Notes: generated by a model not told the origin, from the letters alone. DNA of 45,797 nt from Candidatus Mediterraneibacter intestinavium (GCA_019119205.1 DWXK01000071.1:1-45797), one strand, 5' to 3'. Counted from the first letter of the stretch, positions 1-9,441 are shown. A program made the numbers and translations.

Positions 1-1
1 A

Positions 2-730
2 CTGATCGAGAGAAATACAACGATTCCGACGAAGAAGAGCCAGATCTTCTCCACAGCAGCAGACAATCAGACAGCTGTAGATATCAACGTTGTACAGGGT
101 GAGAGACAGTTCGCTAAGGACAATAAATCACTCGGACAGTTCAGACTGGATGGGATCCCGCCGGCTCCGCGTGGAGTACCGCAGATCGAGGTTACTTTCG
201 ATATCGATGCAAATGGTATCGTAAACGTATCCGCTAAGGATCTTGGAACAGGTAAAGAGCAGCACATCACGATCACAGCAGGCTCAAATATGTCTGATGC
301 TGATATCGACAAGGCTGTCAAAGAGGCAGCTGAGTTTGAAGCTCAGGACAAGAAGAGAAAAGAAGCGATCGACGCGAGAAACGAAGCTGACGCGATGGTA
401 TTCCAGACAGAGAAAGCCCTCAAAGATGTAGGCGACAAGCTGGATGCAAACGATAAAGCGGCAGTAGAGGCTGATATGCAGGCATTGAAAGACGTTCTTG
501 CAAAATCTACTCCTGAGACAGCAGCAGATGCTGACGTGGCTGAGATCAAAGCTGCGAAAGAAAAACTGATGGAGAGTGCTCAGAAGCTGTTTACAAAGAT
601 GTATGAGCAGGCTGGCGCCGGAGCAGGTGCAGGCGCAGCAGGCGGTCCGAATCCGGGACCGGAAGCAGGTCCGGCACCGGACGGGTTCCAGGGCGATGAT
701 GTTGTAGACGGAGATTATAAAGAAGTCTAA
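2..730 (+). CDS. dnaK: Chaperone DnaK (Hsp70), 3' part
   Basis: Partial gene: the reading frame is open from the window edge, so the ATPase domain lies upstream. About 242 residues are visible. They begin in the substrate-binding beta domain ([53 protein letters not shown]), pass into the helical lid, and end in a Gly/Ala/Pro-rich tail with the acidic finish DGDYKEV. The Hsp70 family uses ATP-driven cycles to bind unfolded cytosolic peptides, working with DnaJ and GrpE. dnaJ follows on the same strand, as in the usual hrcA-grpE-dnaK-dnaJ order; the first two genes would lie outside. A second, shorter Hsp70 is encoded near 17 kb. The identity is certain; only the length is unknown. Confidence 0.97.
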   Translation: MIERNTTIPTKKSQIFSTAADNQTAVDINVVQGERQFAKDNKSLGQFRLDGIPPAPRGVPQIEVTFDIDANGIVNVSAKDLGTGKEQHITITAGSNMSDADIDKAVKEAAEFEAQDKKRKEAIDARNEADAMVFQTEKALKDVGDKLDANDKAAVEADMQALKDVLAKSTPETAADADVAEIKAAKEKLMESAQKLFTKMYEQAGAGAGAGAAGGPNPGPEAGPAPDGFQGDDVVDGDYKEV

Positions 731-791
731 ACATAGTCCGGACGAACTGATAAGATAAACTGTTACAGAAGGCAATGTTGCGGATGTTTTT

Positions 792-816
792 CCTGCCGGA
801 GGATTCCTCCGGCAGG
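792..816. repeat. 12-bp inverted repeat after dnaK
   Basis: CCTGCCGGAGGA and TCCTCCGGCAGG are separated by one base, forming a GC-rich hairpin in either transcript. No T-run follows it on the plus strand, so it is probably an RNA-stabilising or processing stem and not a terminator on its own. It lies just before the AT-rich terminator-like stem. Confidence 0.5.
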
Positions 817-830
817 GAGATCCGTGGCTG

Positions 831-877
831 AAAATTCTACGGAACCGCATAAAAGGCGGCTGCGTAGAATTTTTAGG
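831..877 (+). terminator. Probable intrinsic terminator of dnaK
   Basis: An 11-bp stem (AAAATTCTACG at 831-841 pairs with CGTAGAATTTT at 863-873) encloses a 21-base loop with its own CCGC/GCGG pairing, and a short T-run follows. It could reduce read-through from dnaK into dnaJ, which starts 120 bases downstream. The flanking A and T runs mean it may work in both directions. Confidence 0.6.
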
Positions 878-992
878 TTAGCATTCCGTCAGAAAAGCCG
901 GACCTTTTGGGGGCTGGAAAGAGGAAGACTCTTGAAAGTACGGCAGAGGTGTAACATGTTTAGTGAAAACAGAAAGGTAGAGTTGTAGAGTT

Positions 993-2186
993 ATGGCAGA
1001 GTCAAAGAGAGATTATTATGAAGTGCTCGGTGTCAGCAGGAGTGCGACCGACGCGGAGATCAAAAAAGCATACCGTGCCCTTGCCAAGAAATATCATCCG
1101 GATATGAATCCAGGCGATAAAGAGGCGGAAAAGAAATTTAAGGAAGCCTCGGAAGCATATGCCGTATTAAGCGATGCCGACAAACGTCGTCAGTATGATC
1201 AGTTTGGTCATGCCGCATTTGAAGGCGGAGCGGGCGGCGCCGGTGGATTCGGCGGATTTGACTTTAACGGCGCTGATTTCAGCGATATCTTCGGCGACAT
1301 TTTCGGCGATCTGTTTGGAGGCGGAGGAGCACGCCGCGGGCGCAGCAACGGTCCGATGAAAGGGGCAAACATCCGGAAGAGCATCCGCATCACATTTGAG
1401 GAAGCGGTGTTCGGATGCGAGAAAGAGCTGGATCTTATCCTGAAGGATCCCTGCGGATCCTGTCACGGGACCGGGGCGAAAGCAGGGACTTCACCCGAAA
1501 CATGTCCGAAGTGCGGAGGAAAAGGCCAGGTAGTATATACTTCACAGTCCTTCTTCGGCACTGTCCAGAACGTTCAGACCTGTCCAAACTGTAACGGTTC
1601 CGGAAAGATCATAAAAGAGAAATGTCCGGACTGCTCCGGAACAGGATATACCTCCAGCAGGAAGAAGATCAAAGTCACGATACCGGCAGGTATCGACAAC
1701 GGACAGAGTGTCCGCATCCGCGATAAAGGAGAACCGGGAGTGAACGGAGGTCCGAGAGGAGACCTTCTCGTGGAAGTCAATGTATCACATCATCCGATCT
1801 TCCAGAGACAGGATGTCCATATCTTTTCTACGGTGCCGATCTCTTTCGCAGTGGCGGCTCTTGGCGGCGATGTGAGGATCCCGACGGTGGACGGAGACGT
1901 GATCTACACGGTGAAACCGGGGACGAAGACAGATACAAAAGTCCGCCTGAAAGGAAAGGGCGTACCGTCTCTTCGGAATTCCCAGGTGAGAGGAGACCAT
2001 TATGTCACTCTGGTCATCCAGACACCGGAGAGGCTGAGCGCTGAGGCGAAAGAGGCTCTGAGACGGTTTGATGAACTGACGGGGAATACCCTGCATCAGA
2101 ACGATGATGCAGGAAAGGGCGATAAAGGAGAGAAGAAGAAAAAGAAGGGCTTTATGGAGAAGATGAAGGAAGCCTTTGAGGAGTAG
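993..2186 (+). CDS. dnaJ: Co-chaperone DnaJ (Hsp40)
   Basis: A 397-residue type I J-protein, normal length. The N-terminal J domain holds the HPD triad in [11 protein letters not shown] (about residue 30) that stimulates DnaK ATPase. A Gly/Phe-rich segment follows (about 75-115). Then come four zinc-binding repeats: [24 protein letters not shown] and CPDCSGTG (about 150-215). The C-terminal client-binding beta domains follow, with a Lys-rich tail ([18 protein letters not shown]). The ATG lies about 16 bases after a purine-rich AGAAAGG sequence. It sits 262 bases after dnaK, with a terminator-like stem between, so it may be expressed partly apart from dnaK. Nothing essential is missing. Confidence 0.98.
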   Translation: MAESKRDYYEVLGVSRSATDAEIKKAYRALAKKYHPDMNPGDKEAEKKFKEASEAYAVLSDADKRRQYDQFGHAAFEGGAGGAGGFGGFDFNGADFSDIFGDIFGDLFGGGGARRGRSNGPMKGANIRKSIRITFEEAVFGCEKELDLILKDPCGSCHGTGAKAGTSPETCPKCGGKGQVVYTSQSFFGTVQNVQTCPNCNGSGKIIKEKCPDCSGTGYTSSRKKIKVTIPAGIDNGQSVRIRDKGEPGVNGGPRGDLLVEVNVSHHPIFQRQDVHIFSTVPISFAVAALGGDVRIPTVDGDVIYTVKPGTKTDTKVRLKGKGVPSLRNSQVRGDHYVTLVIQTPERLSAEAKEALRRFDELTGNTLHQNDDAGKGDKGEKKKKKGFMEKMKEAFEE

Positions 2187-2452
2187 GAACTGGCGGGGGA
2201 CGTCCGCCGGTGGGGGATGTGCTGTATTGTCTGCGGACACGCTTTCGCTCGGAAAACGAGCGCAGCGGACACGTAGGAGCGCAAAGGACGCGCTCCAAGT
2301 GCCGGCGTCGTTTTAACGGTCCTTAGCCAACACAGCGCATCCCCTCCGGCTGGTGCGTCCCTCCGGCAGTTTTGGGTGAAGAGTCCGGGAGGGGCGCGTC
2401 CCGTGGGCGGGACGCTGCTCCCTGGGAGTCGTGAGCAGGAGTGAAAAATTGT
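2187..2452. other. GC-rich structured intergenic stretch after dnaJ
   Basis: No credible gene is seen in this stretch between convergent dnaJ and the CyuA-type gene. It contains several short stems: CGCTCG/CGAGCG (2246-2262) and GGAGCG/CGCTCC (2276-2296). The word GCGGACACG occurs twice (2234-2242 and 2265-2273). The base composition is higher in GC than neighbouring spacers. It could be a degenerate repeat element or a structured 3' UTR; I do not recognise an RNA family. Confidence 0.4.
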
Positions 2453-2478
2453 GGGACAGGCATGCCTGTCCCTGTTTT
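2453..2478. terminator. Bidirectional terminator between dnaJ and cyuA
   Basis: A perfect 20-bp palindrome (GGGACAGGCATGCCTGTCCC, 2453-2472) is followed by TGTTTT on the plus strand. On the minus strand it is followed by ACAATTTTTC. It lies immediately after the stop codon of the minus-strand gene, so it most clearly terminates that transcript and may also stop read-through from dnaJ. Confidence 0.75.
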
Positions 2479-2494
2479 ATGTTGTGAGTGAGGA

Positions 2495-3793
2495 TCAACA
2501 GTCTTCGTTTACCATCAGTTTGATGATCTCTTCATTGGTCTCTCTCATGCCGTCTTTTCCAAGCCGGCCGATCCCGCGGATGGTGGATTCTACGTCTTTC
2601 ATGACGATCCCGTCGCCGCCTTTGAATTCCTGATCGTTTTTGTACATGTTATAACCGAGGATGCCGGCGTCCACGGAGAAGGCGATCTTTGCTGCGCAGG
2701 ATGCTTTTGCCCCGTCGCAGACGATGCCGGAGACGATGGCGAGTGCATTGACCACTGTGTGGATGGCAGCCTGATAATCGCCGCCGCAGAGGTATACGAT
2801 CCCGGCTCCGGCTCCTGCGCCTGCGCTCACGGCGCCGCAGTAGGCGGAGAGGGTGCCGATCCCGGTCTTTTCGTGGATCGCGACCAGATTGGAGAGTACG
2901 AGTGCACGGTAGAGTTCTTCCTTGCTGGAGTTCAGTTCCTTTGCGTATTCGATCAGAGGAACGGAACAGGTGATGCCCTGGTTTCCGCTGCCGGAATTGA
3001 TGATCACGGGAAGTTCGCAGCCGTTCATCCTTGCATCGGATCCGGCAGCGGCTTTTGCTTTCGCCCGGACTGTGATGTCGTTTCCGTAGGAATGGAGGAG
3101 GACGCTCCCGATATTTGCTCCGTAGTCGCCAAGGAGCCCTTCCTCGGCGATGGCGTTGTTATAGCGGATCTGGCGGTCCAGAAGCTTTGAGACGTCAGCA
3201 GTGTCCACTGTATTGGCGAAATCCCAGATGTCTTCCATATTCAGAAGCCCCCGGTCTGCACGGTTTGCCTGTTCTTCTGAGTCGGCTTCCTCCGATCTGA
3301 GTTCTTTTTCAAGAAGGATATTTCCGTTCTTTTCGATCAGCACGATATTCGTGTGGTAGTCGGCGATGCGCACTTTCGCGTAAGAATCCCCTTTATATTC
3401 TGTGACGATGATATCAAATACATGTCCGTAGTCTATGAGTTCGACCTCGATCGGAGCATTTTCAAGGAAAGCTTTGATCTTATCCACCTGATCTTCGGCG
3501 ACCTGGGAGATGACCTCAAGTTCTTTGTCAGGATCTCCCGCGATGATCCCGGCGGCTGCAGCGGCGGGGATGCCTTTGAGATGATTTGTGTTCGGGACGA
3601 TCACGCTTTTCACATTTTTGATGATGCTCCCGCTGACCTGCAGCACGACCCGGTCCGGCACATCGCCCAGCACTTCACGGGCTCTGGCGGCAGCGTATGC
3701 GAGGGCGATGGGCTCGGTACACCCGAAGGCGGGGACCAGTTCTTCCTCGAGGATCTTGATGTAGGTTTTATATCGAATGTCGTCTTTTTTCAT
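2495..3793 (-). CDS. cyuA: L-cysteine desulfidase / serine dehydratase-like protein (CyuA/YhaM family)
   Basis: A 432-residue cytosolic protein of the CyuA (formerly YhaM, UPF0597) family. Characterised members are Fe-S enzymes that break L-cysteine into pyruvate, ammonia and sulfide; the fold is that of Fe-S L-serine dehydratases. Visible family marks are VPAFGCTEPIALAYAAA (Cys25), the Gly/Asn-rich NSGSGNQGI segment, and late cysteines in YCGAVSAGAGAG, YLCGGDY, IVCDGAK and SCAAKIA. These are candidate cluster ligands. It ends at a strong palindromic terminator. It is the last gene of the minus-strand run, 42 bases after the S41-like gene, so it may share its transcript. The choice of substrate (cysteine or serine) is inferred from the family. 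Confidence 0.85.
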   Translation of the reverse strand: MKKDDIRYKTYIKILEEELVPAFGCTEPIALAYAAARAREVLGDVPDRVVLQVSGSIIKNVKSVIVPNTNHLKGIPAAAAAGIIAGDPDKELEVISQVAEDQVDKIKAFLENAPIEVELIDYGHVFDIIVTEYKGDSYAKVRIADYHTNIVLIEKNGNILLEKELRSEEADSEEQANRADRGLLNMEDIWDFANTVDTADVSKLLDRQIRYNNAIAEEGLLGDYGANIGSVLLHSYGNDITVRAKAKAAAGSDARMNGCELPVIINSGSGNQGITCSVPLIEYAKELNSSKEELYRALVLSNLVAIHEKTGIGTLSAYCGAVSAGAGAGAGIVYLCGGDYQAAIHTVVNALAIVSGIVCDGAKASCAAKIAFSVDAGILGYNMYKNDQEFKGGDGIVMKDVESTIRGIGRLGKDGMRETNEEIIKLMVNEDC

Positions 3794-3835
3794 ATGGTTT
3801 GGTTCCTTTATTTTTCTTGTGTATTTTTCTGTGTT

Positions 3836-5611
3836 TTAGAACTTTTTATCCGGAGCGTATATCAGCTCGATCCCTTTTTCCACCAGTTCGTCCCTGCCCT
3901 GGGCAAGGCCTTCCGGTGTGGGAGTACATATGACATCGGGGGTCAGTCCGACGCCCTGGGTGATGTCCCCTGCAGGGGTGTATACACCGATACCGCTGAA
4001 GGTGACAGTGACAAAGCCGGGGAGTTCAAGGGTGGCGATATCTCCGTCTGCCCCGGCAGAACTGCTGCCCACTACGGTCGCGTTGTCTGACTGTCGGAGC
4101 GCCATGACTGTGAATTCGCTCTGGCTTTTGCTGTTCTCATCCATAAGGAGGATGACTTCCCCATTATAATGGGGATATTCTCCTTTGTCCATCCCTGTCA
4201 TTGACATCCATCCTGAGCCGCAGCAATACAGTCCCTCCGGGGAATAGAAATATCCGGGCTGTTCCTGGTCGGGAATAGCCATCCGGGCGAATTCCCTGGG
4301 CTCCGGTATCAGATATTCTCCGAGAAGATAAAGGACCGGGACGGAAGGGTAGCGGCGCATATCGATGATAAGTCCGTCGGTTTGAGAAAAGGTTTCCATC
4401 AGATCATGGAGCTCCTCTTCGTCTTTCAGGGAAGAAGGGTCGATGTAGCCGATCCGGTCATTATAGATCAGTCCGCTTTGGAGTGGATTATCATACCGGA
4501 AGCGTTGTCTGGATGCAGTGACGTGAAGATCGAGCTCTCTGCCGTCACGAAGAACCGTGACAACTGCATTTTCTTCTCTGGTCTGAAGGAATTGAGGCTC
4601 TGCCTGCCCCAGGATCTTTTCCGGCCGGGAGACCGCATAGAAGCTGTAGAGTTCGTCAAGCCGGTCTTCCACGGGGGTTCCGTCGATCTGGAGGAGGATA
4701 TCTCCGGGCATCAGATTTTCCTCGGATACAGCGGTCTGGCGTACCACGACCTGACCGTCCAGATATTTGACACTGCACTGGAGAAAATACTTCCCGTAAA
4801 AGTACCACATCACATGCTGCCGGTCCTTAATAAATATATGCGCGTCTCCGGTCTGGGCGGCGGCGCGGGCGATGGAACGGACATATTCCTCATAGGTATC
4901 AGAGGACAGGACCTCCGGGATCGCGGAAAGGAGCACACTGTCCCAGTCCGTTTTGGTAAGCTGTATATATGGAGAGTAGTATTCGTATGCATTCCAGAAT
5001 CGAAAGAGTGCAAGGAGCTTTACTCCGCTGTCATTGATGTCAAAATCGAAAGTATTTTCATTCTCAAAGCTGACGCGCAGGTCGTATCTCTTGGAAAATG
5101 AGGCGTATGCCTTGTCTCTGTCAGAAATGGAGATTTCGGAGAGTTCAGACAGATATGTAGTGATCTCTTCCCCGAAAAGTCCGGGATCATGGATCCAGGA
5201 TTCGTCCGGCTCTGTGTACATGCTTCCGACCGGATCGCCCGGGCGGAGCAGATCATCCAAAACTGAGGGGCGCTTGGGCTCTTCTTCCACATCATGGAGG
5301 GGATATCCTTCCAGCCAGCCGTACAGGACCTGCTCGGCTTCGGAGGAGGTGTCTGCATTCAGCACTTCGGGCATGATATCGAGCAGTTCCTGATCCCAGT
5401 CAGTCTTTCCGCTCACAATGTCGGGATGACGGTATTTCATATATCCCCATATCTTACACAGCCTGTACAGGGAGTCTGTCTGTGTGTCGGAAGGGGACGT
5501 GATCCTGACGTCAGAATGAAGCGGAACTGCATAGTCCCGGAAGAAAAATGCAGCGCAGACACACAGGACTGCAAGGCCAATGAGTACCAGCGGTAACAGC
5601 TTCTTTTTCAT
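3836..5611 (-). CDS. Membrane-anchored S41-family peptidase with duplicated N-terminal domain
   Basis: 591 residues. The start is basic and followed by one hydrophobic segment (about residues 4-24), so it is either anchored or exported with the bulk outside. Two similar stretches follow: LCKIWGYMKYRHPDIVSGK (about 50) and LFRFWNAYEYYSPYIQLTK (about 200). Each leads into TDWD..L...IPEVL, so this is an internal duplication of the N-terminal S41 helper domain. A PDZ-like region follows (ENLMPGDILLQIDGTPVEDR, about 300). The S41 protease core has SKSQSEFTVMAL (candidate serine nucleophile, about 497) and VVGSSSAGADG. The ATG has AGGAGAG 4 bases upstream. It lies 10 bases after glgX. The substrate is unknown; an envelope protease or peptide-processing role is inferred. 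Confidence 0.8.
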   Translation of the reverse strand: MKKKLLPLVLIGLAVLCVCAAFFFRDYAVPLHSDVRITSPSDTQTDSLYRLCKIWGYMKYRHPDIVSGKTDWDQELLDIMPEVLNADTSSEAEQVLYGWLEGYPLHDVEEEPKRPSVLDDLLRPGDPVGSMYTEPDESWIHDPGLFGEEITTYLSELSEISISDRDKAYASFSKRYDLRVSFENENTFDFDINDSGVKLLALFRFWNAYEYYSPYIQLTKTDWDSVLLSAIPEVLSSDTYEEYVRSIARAAAQTGDAHIFIKDRQHVMWYFYGKYFLQCSVKYLDGQVVVRQTAVSEENLMPGDILLQIDGTPVEDRLDELYSFYAVSRPEKILGQAEPQFLQTREENAVVTVLRDGRELDLHVTASRQRFRYDNPLQSGLIYNDRIGYIDPSSLKDEEELHDLMETFSQTDGLIIDMRRYPSVPVLYLLGEYLIPEPREFARMAIPDQEQPGYFYSPEGLYCCGSGWMSMTGMDKGEYPHYNGEVILLMDENSKSQSEFTVMALRQSDNATVVGSSSAGADGDIATLELPGFVTVTFSGIGVYTPAGDITQGVGLTPDVICTPTPEGLAQGRDELVEKGIELIYAPDKKF

Positions 5612-5621
5612 AACTCTCCTC

Positions 5622-7733
5622 CTATTGTCTGACTCCCACGAATACGATCACAGAGCGTTCGCCCAGCAGCAGGTTTTTCTGCGCTTCCGGCATCTCTGCT
5701 TCGGCAAATGTCTGCTGTTTCGGGTCGCCTGTGTTGACAGCGATCCGCCAGCAGTACCCTTCGGGAAGGTCGGGCAGAGACATCTCCGCTGCATTCCAGT
5801 GGGCGTTGACTGCAACATAGACAAGGTCCTCCAGATTATTTTCTTCATCATATCCTGAGAAGAGGACGCAGGAGACATATGCGTTTTCCGGCGCTTCCGG
5901 TTCCCAGGGAGCGAGACCGTGGATGCTCATGGACGGGAATCCGATATAGCTGGGCTCCAGATCCTTTCGGATGGCAGGGTGCGCCATGCGGAACGCGATC
6001 ATATAGCGGAAGAACTCGAACATATCCTGGTTCTCGTCCAGCAGGCTCCAGTCCAGCCAGGAGATCTCGTTGTCCTGGCAGTACGGATTGTTGTTTCCGA
6101 ACCGGGTATCGCAGAACTCGTCTCCGGATAGGAACATGGGCGTTCCCCGGCTGCACATGAGCACAGCGCAGGCGTTCATCATCATCTTCCTGCGCAGCGC
6201 GAGGATCTCAGGATCGTCGGTATCCCCCTCTACGCCGCAGTTCCAGCTGTTATTGTTGTCAAATCCGTCTGTATTGTCCCAGCCGTTTGCCTCATTGTGC
6301 TTCTGGTTGTAGCTGTACAGGTCGTTCAGTGTGAAGCCGTCGTGGCAGGTCAGGAAGTTGACCGACGCGTTGCCGCCCCGGTAGACCGGGTCATAGAGGT
6401 CCGGAGAGCCGGTCATCCTCTGTGCGGCGATGCCGGACATCCCGGCGTCCCCTTTCAGGAAACAGCGCATATCGTCCCGGTAGCGGCCGTTCCACTCGGC
6501 CCATCTCTTCCAGGACGGGAAGGATCCTACCTGATAGAGACCGCCCGCATCCCATGCTTCCGCGATCAGCTTGACGTTGCCCAGGATGGGGTCGAAGGCA
6601 AGGCTTCGAAGGAGCGGGGGCTGGTTTAAGGGGGTGCCGTTCTCGCTCCGTCCCAGGATGGAGGCAAGGTCGAAACGGAAACCGTCTACCCGGTAGTCCG
6701 TCACCCAGTAGCGCAGACAGTCCAGGATCAGCTCCTGTACGACAGGATGATTGCAGTTCAGCGTGTTCCCGCACCCGCTGAAGTTGTAATACGTTCCGTC
6801 CGGGGTCAGCATATAGTAGATGTTGTTGTCAAAGCCCTTAAAACAGAAAGAAGGACCCATCTCGTTCCCTTCAGCGGTATGGTTGAACACCACATCCAGG
6901 ATGACGTCGATCTCATTGTCGTGTAGGGCTTTGATCAGATGCTTTAATTCCATCCCCTCCCGATTGTACTCCACACCGGAGGCATAGCTTGTGTTTGGCG
7001 CGAAGAAACAGACCGGATTATATCCCCAGTAATCCAGGAGTTCATTTTCGTCGATCATGCGGACGTCTCTCATCTCGTCAAACTCGAAGACCGGCATGAG
7101 CTCCACTGCATTGACTCCCAGCTTTTTGAGATAGGGGATCTTCTCCTCCAGCCCCCGGAACGTGCCCGGACAGGCAACGTTCGAGGTGGGGGATTTGGTG
7201 AACCCGCGGACATGGAGTTCGTAGATGACCAGATCTTCCATGGGAATGGGCTCGCTCCGCTCCAGCCCCCAGTCAAAGTTGTTCTGTACGACCCGGGCGC
7301 GGTAGCTGTGCTGTGTGTTATTCTTGCATCCCCACTGGCTCTGACCGGTGACTGCGCGGGCGTAAGGATCGAGCAGGATCTTTCTCTTGTCGAAGCGGAG
7401 CCCTTTTTTTTCATCATAGGGACCGTCCAGCCGGTAGGCGTACTCGAACTCCTCCACGTCCAGACCGAACACGATCATGGAGTAGACGAAGCCGATCTTA
7501 TAGTTATCCGGAAATTTCAGGGCGGCGAAAGGCTCCTCCGCTTCCCGGTGGAAGAGGAGCAGTTCGCAGGACGTCGCCCCGTGGGACTGGATGGTAAAGT
7601 TCACCCCGCCCGGAATGATGGTGGCTCCGAAGAAACGGAAAAATCCGGGGCGTACCTGGAATCCGGAGATATTATCCAGCGGTTTCAGCTGGCGGCCGGG
7701 AACGAGCACCAGATCAGATGTATGCAGTGACAT
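5622..7733 (-). CDS. glgX: Glycogen debranching enzyme (GlgX/isoamylase type, GH13)
   Basis: 703 residues, normal for GlgX/TreX enzymes, which hydrolyse alpha-1,6 branch links of glycogen in the cytosol. The N-terminal CBM48-like domain includes VNFTIQSHGATSCELLLFH. The GH13 motifs are all present: DVVFNH (about residue 281), GFRFDLAS with the nucleophile Asp (about 351), AEAWDAGG with the acid/base Glu (about 391), and FLTCHDG (about 461). The isoamylase-type stretch LFLSGDEFCDTRFGNNN is also present. Its ATG lies only 6 bases after the response-regulator stop, and its ribosome site lies inside that gene, so the two are translationally linked. No other glycogen genes are in view, which makes its place behind a sensor system unusual. 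Confidence 0.93.
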   Translation of the reverse strand: MSLHTSDLVLVPGRQLKPLDNISGFQVRPGFFRFFGATIIPGGVNFTIQSHGATSCELLLFHREAEEPFAALKFPDNYKIGFVYSMIVFGLDVEEFEYAYRLDGPYDEKKGLRFDKRKILLDPYARAVTGQSQWGCKNNTQHSYRARVVQNNFDWGLERSEPIPMEDLVIYELHVRGFTKSPTSNVACPGTFRGLEEKIPYLKKLGVNAVELMPVFEFDEMRDVRMIDENELLDYWGYNPVCFFAPNTSYASGVEYNREGMELKHLIKALHDNEIDVILDVVFNHTAEGNEMGPSFCFKGFDNNIYYMLTPDGTYYNFSGCGNTLNCNHPVVQELILDCLRYWVTDYRVDGFRFDLASILGRSENGTPLNQPPLLRSLAFDPILGNVKLIAEAWDAGGLYQVGSFPSWKRWAEWNGRYRDDMRCFLKGDAGMSGIAAQRMTGSPDLYDPVYRGGNASVNFLTCHDGFTLNDLYSYNQKHNEANGWDNTDGFDNNNSWNCGVEGDTDDPEILALRRKMMMNACAVLMCSRGTPMFLSGDEFCDTRFGNNNPYCQDNEISWLDWSLLDENQDMFEFFRYMIAFRMAHPAIRKDLEPSYIGFPSMSIHGLAPWEPEAPENAYVSCVLFSGYDEENNLEDLVYVAVNAHWNAAEMSLPDLPEGYCWRIAVNTGDPKQQTFAEAEMPEAQKNLLLGERSVIVFVGVRQ

Positions 7734-7739
7734 AACGGG

Positions 7740-8366
7740 TCATCTCCTTTCAAGATAAAAGACTGCAACCTGGGTACGGTCCCGCAGATCGAGCTTATCA
7801 AGAATCACGCTCAAATAGTTTCTCACAGTCCCCTCGCTTAAATACAGGCGGGCTGCGATCTCTTTATTGCTTAAGCCTTCCGCGATGAGTCGGATCACGT
7901 CCAGCTCGCGTTCGCTGATGCCGTGTGCCGAATAATCATAGGAAGGTTTTTCGCGGTTCATCAGTCCGGGCAGACGGGAGACGATCTCATCCCCGAACAC
8001 CGACTGACCTGAGGCTGCGGCGCGGATCGCGGGAACGAGGTTCTGGTAGTCCTGCTTGAGGAGGTATCCCGCAGCGCCGAGTTTCAGGGCTTTTATGATA
8101 TATTCATCGTCGGAAAATGTAGTGAGGAGCAGGATCCTGGCATCTGGAAATTCTCTCAGCACCGCTTCCGCAGCCTCCAGTCCGTCTGTTTCTGCCATGC
8201 GGATATCCATGAGGAGGACGTCCGGGCGGTGCTGCCGGAAGAGGGGCAGGGCGTCTTTGCCGTCGGAGGCTGTCGCAGCCACTTCGAAGTCCGGCTGTGC
8301 TTCCAGGATCATCTTCAGTGCATTTACGACGAGACAGTCATCATCGATCAGTATCAGTTTCATCAT
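7740..8366 (-). CDS. NarL/LuxR-type response regulator (LnrK-like)
   Basis: 208 residues. The N-terminal receiver has the acidic pocket IDDD (8-10), the phospho-acceptor Asp54 in LLMDIRMAE, a Thr in LLTTFSDDEY, and Lys in YLLKQD. The C-terminal LuxR-type helix-turn-helix is clear: SERELDVIRLIAEGLSNKEIAARLYLSEGTVRNYLS (about 150-187). Two adjacent ATGs (8366 and 8363) follow AGGAGA; the first is used here. It overlaps the end of the histidine kinase gene by 26 bases, which fixes the pairing. The probable target is the divergent ABC exporter operon, as LnrK controls lnrLMN in Bacillus; this is inference from gene order. Confidence 0.93.
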   Translation of the reverse strand: MMKLILIDDDCLVVNALKMILEAQPDFEVAATASDGKDALPLFRQHRPDVLLMDIRMAETDGLEAAEAVLREFPDARILLLTTFSDDEYIIKALKLGAAGYLLKQDYQNLVPAIRAAASGQSVFGDEIVSRLPGLMNREKPSYDYSAHGISERELDVIRLIAEGLSNKEIAARLYLSEGTVRNYLSVILDKLDLRDRTQVAVFYLERR

Positions 8367-9441
8367 CTTGTCTCCTTTTCGGTATGGTGACTAATATCTT
8401 AAATCCGTTTTCTGTGAAAAAATGGATATTTCCGTTCAGTTTTTCCACCCGGTCACGCATGTTGGTAAGCCCCATGCCGCCCTTGCTTTCTCGGATCTGG
8501 GTGCCGTTGTCCTCAACACAGAGCTGATACAGGGCAGGATGCTCCCGGATCGTGAGGGAGACCTTTGTAGCGCTGCTGTGACGCATGATGTTGGAGAGAG
8601 CCTCTTTCACAATACTGATGAAAGCATATTTCACATCCCTGGGGACATAACGCCCCGCATCATATACATAGTCTACCGGACAGAAGGTGAAGCTCTCAGT
8701 CAAAGAGCGTACCGCCTCATCCAGGTTCACTGCTTCGTCCCTCAGGTCATGGACGCTGGCGCGGATGCTGTCCATCGCGGAGTTCAGCGTCGCATCCAGA
8801 GAATCGAGAGTGGGAGCAAGAGAAGCATCCCGGCTGACTGCTTTTGCCGCGCCCACCAGAAGGATGGAGCGGGAGAGCAGATGGCCCACGTTGTCATGGA
8901 TCTCCCTGGCGATCCGGTTCCGCTCCCTCAGCGTCGCCGTGTAGATCTCGTAATCCTGCCTTTCCTGTATGGAACGGTTCTTTTCTGTCAGCAGGAGATC
9001 CCGCTCCGTGCTGTCATCCTGAGTGCGCCGCAGCTGTTCTTCCAGACACTCGCGGGAAGACGTCTCGGAGGAGAGCAGGAAGGCGGTAAGAAAGCCGAAC
9101 AGCTCAAGGCAGAGAAGGAGCGGAGAAAGCGCGTTCCTTCCTGTGCCTGAGGAGATAAAGAATATAAGGATCCCTGCCGCCAGGACAGGATAGAGTTTTC
9201 TTCGGAACAATCCGTATGCCGCAGCCGGAAAAAAGAGAGTGAAATCCGGATCCGGTATCCCTGCGATGAAAAAAAGGATGCAGAACAGTCCAAATCCCCT
9301 GTCATTTTCAAGAAAGCGGTCTGCGCAGCAGATGATCACTGCACAGAGGAATGCCGTTATATATGGAAGGTCCGGCCGGATGAAAAACAGGGAGAACATG
9401 CATAATAGCATGACTGCTGCCGTGTTCAGTGTATTTCTCAT
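8341..9441 (-). CDS. Membrane histidine kinase, NarL-partner type (LnrJ-like)
   Basis: About 366 residues from the ATG at 9441. The N-terminal third consists of about five hydrophobic segments with very short loops, so there is no extracytoplasmic sensor domain. A coiled-coil-like linker follows, then the HisKA_3 dimerisation helix RERNRIAREIHDNVGHLL with phospho-His about 182, and a HATPase_c domain (VKEALSNIMRHS, VEDNGTQI, GGMGLTNMRDRVEKLNG). The strong AGGAGG lies 20 bases before this ATG, but only a few bases before an in-frame CTG at 9456, so the start is uncertain by five residues. Such intramembrane-sensing kinases usually respond to membrane-active drugs through or with a partner ABC transporter. 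Confidence 0.9.
   Translation of the reverse strand: MRNTLNTAAVMLLCMFSLFFIRPDLPYITAFLCAVIICCADRFLENDRGFGLFCILFFIAGIPDPDFTLFFPAAAYGLFRRKLYPVLAAGILIFFISSGTGRNALSPLLLCLELFGFLTAFLLSSETSSRECLEEQLRRTQDDSTERDLLLTEKNRSIQERQDYEIYTATLRERNRIAREIHDNVGHLLSRSILLVGAAKAVSRDASLAPTLDSLDATLNSAMDSIRASVHDLRDEAVNLDEAVRSLTESFTFCPVDYVYDAGRYVPRDVKYAFISIVKEALSNIMRHSSATKVSLTIREHPALYQLCVEDNGTQIRESKGGMGLTNMRDRVEKLNGNIHFFTENGFKILVTIPKRRQDDETDTDR

Noticed and set aside
1-730. Truncated dnaK as a broken gene
   Set aside because: The frame is open to the window edge and continues family sequence, so the truncation is only the window boundary.
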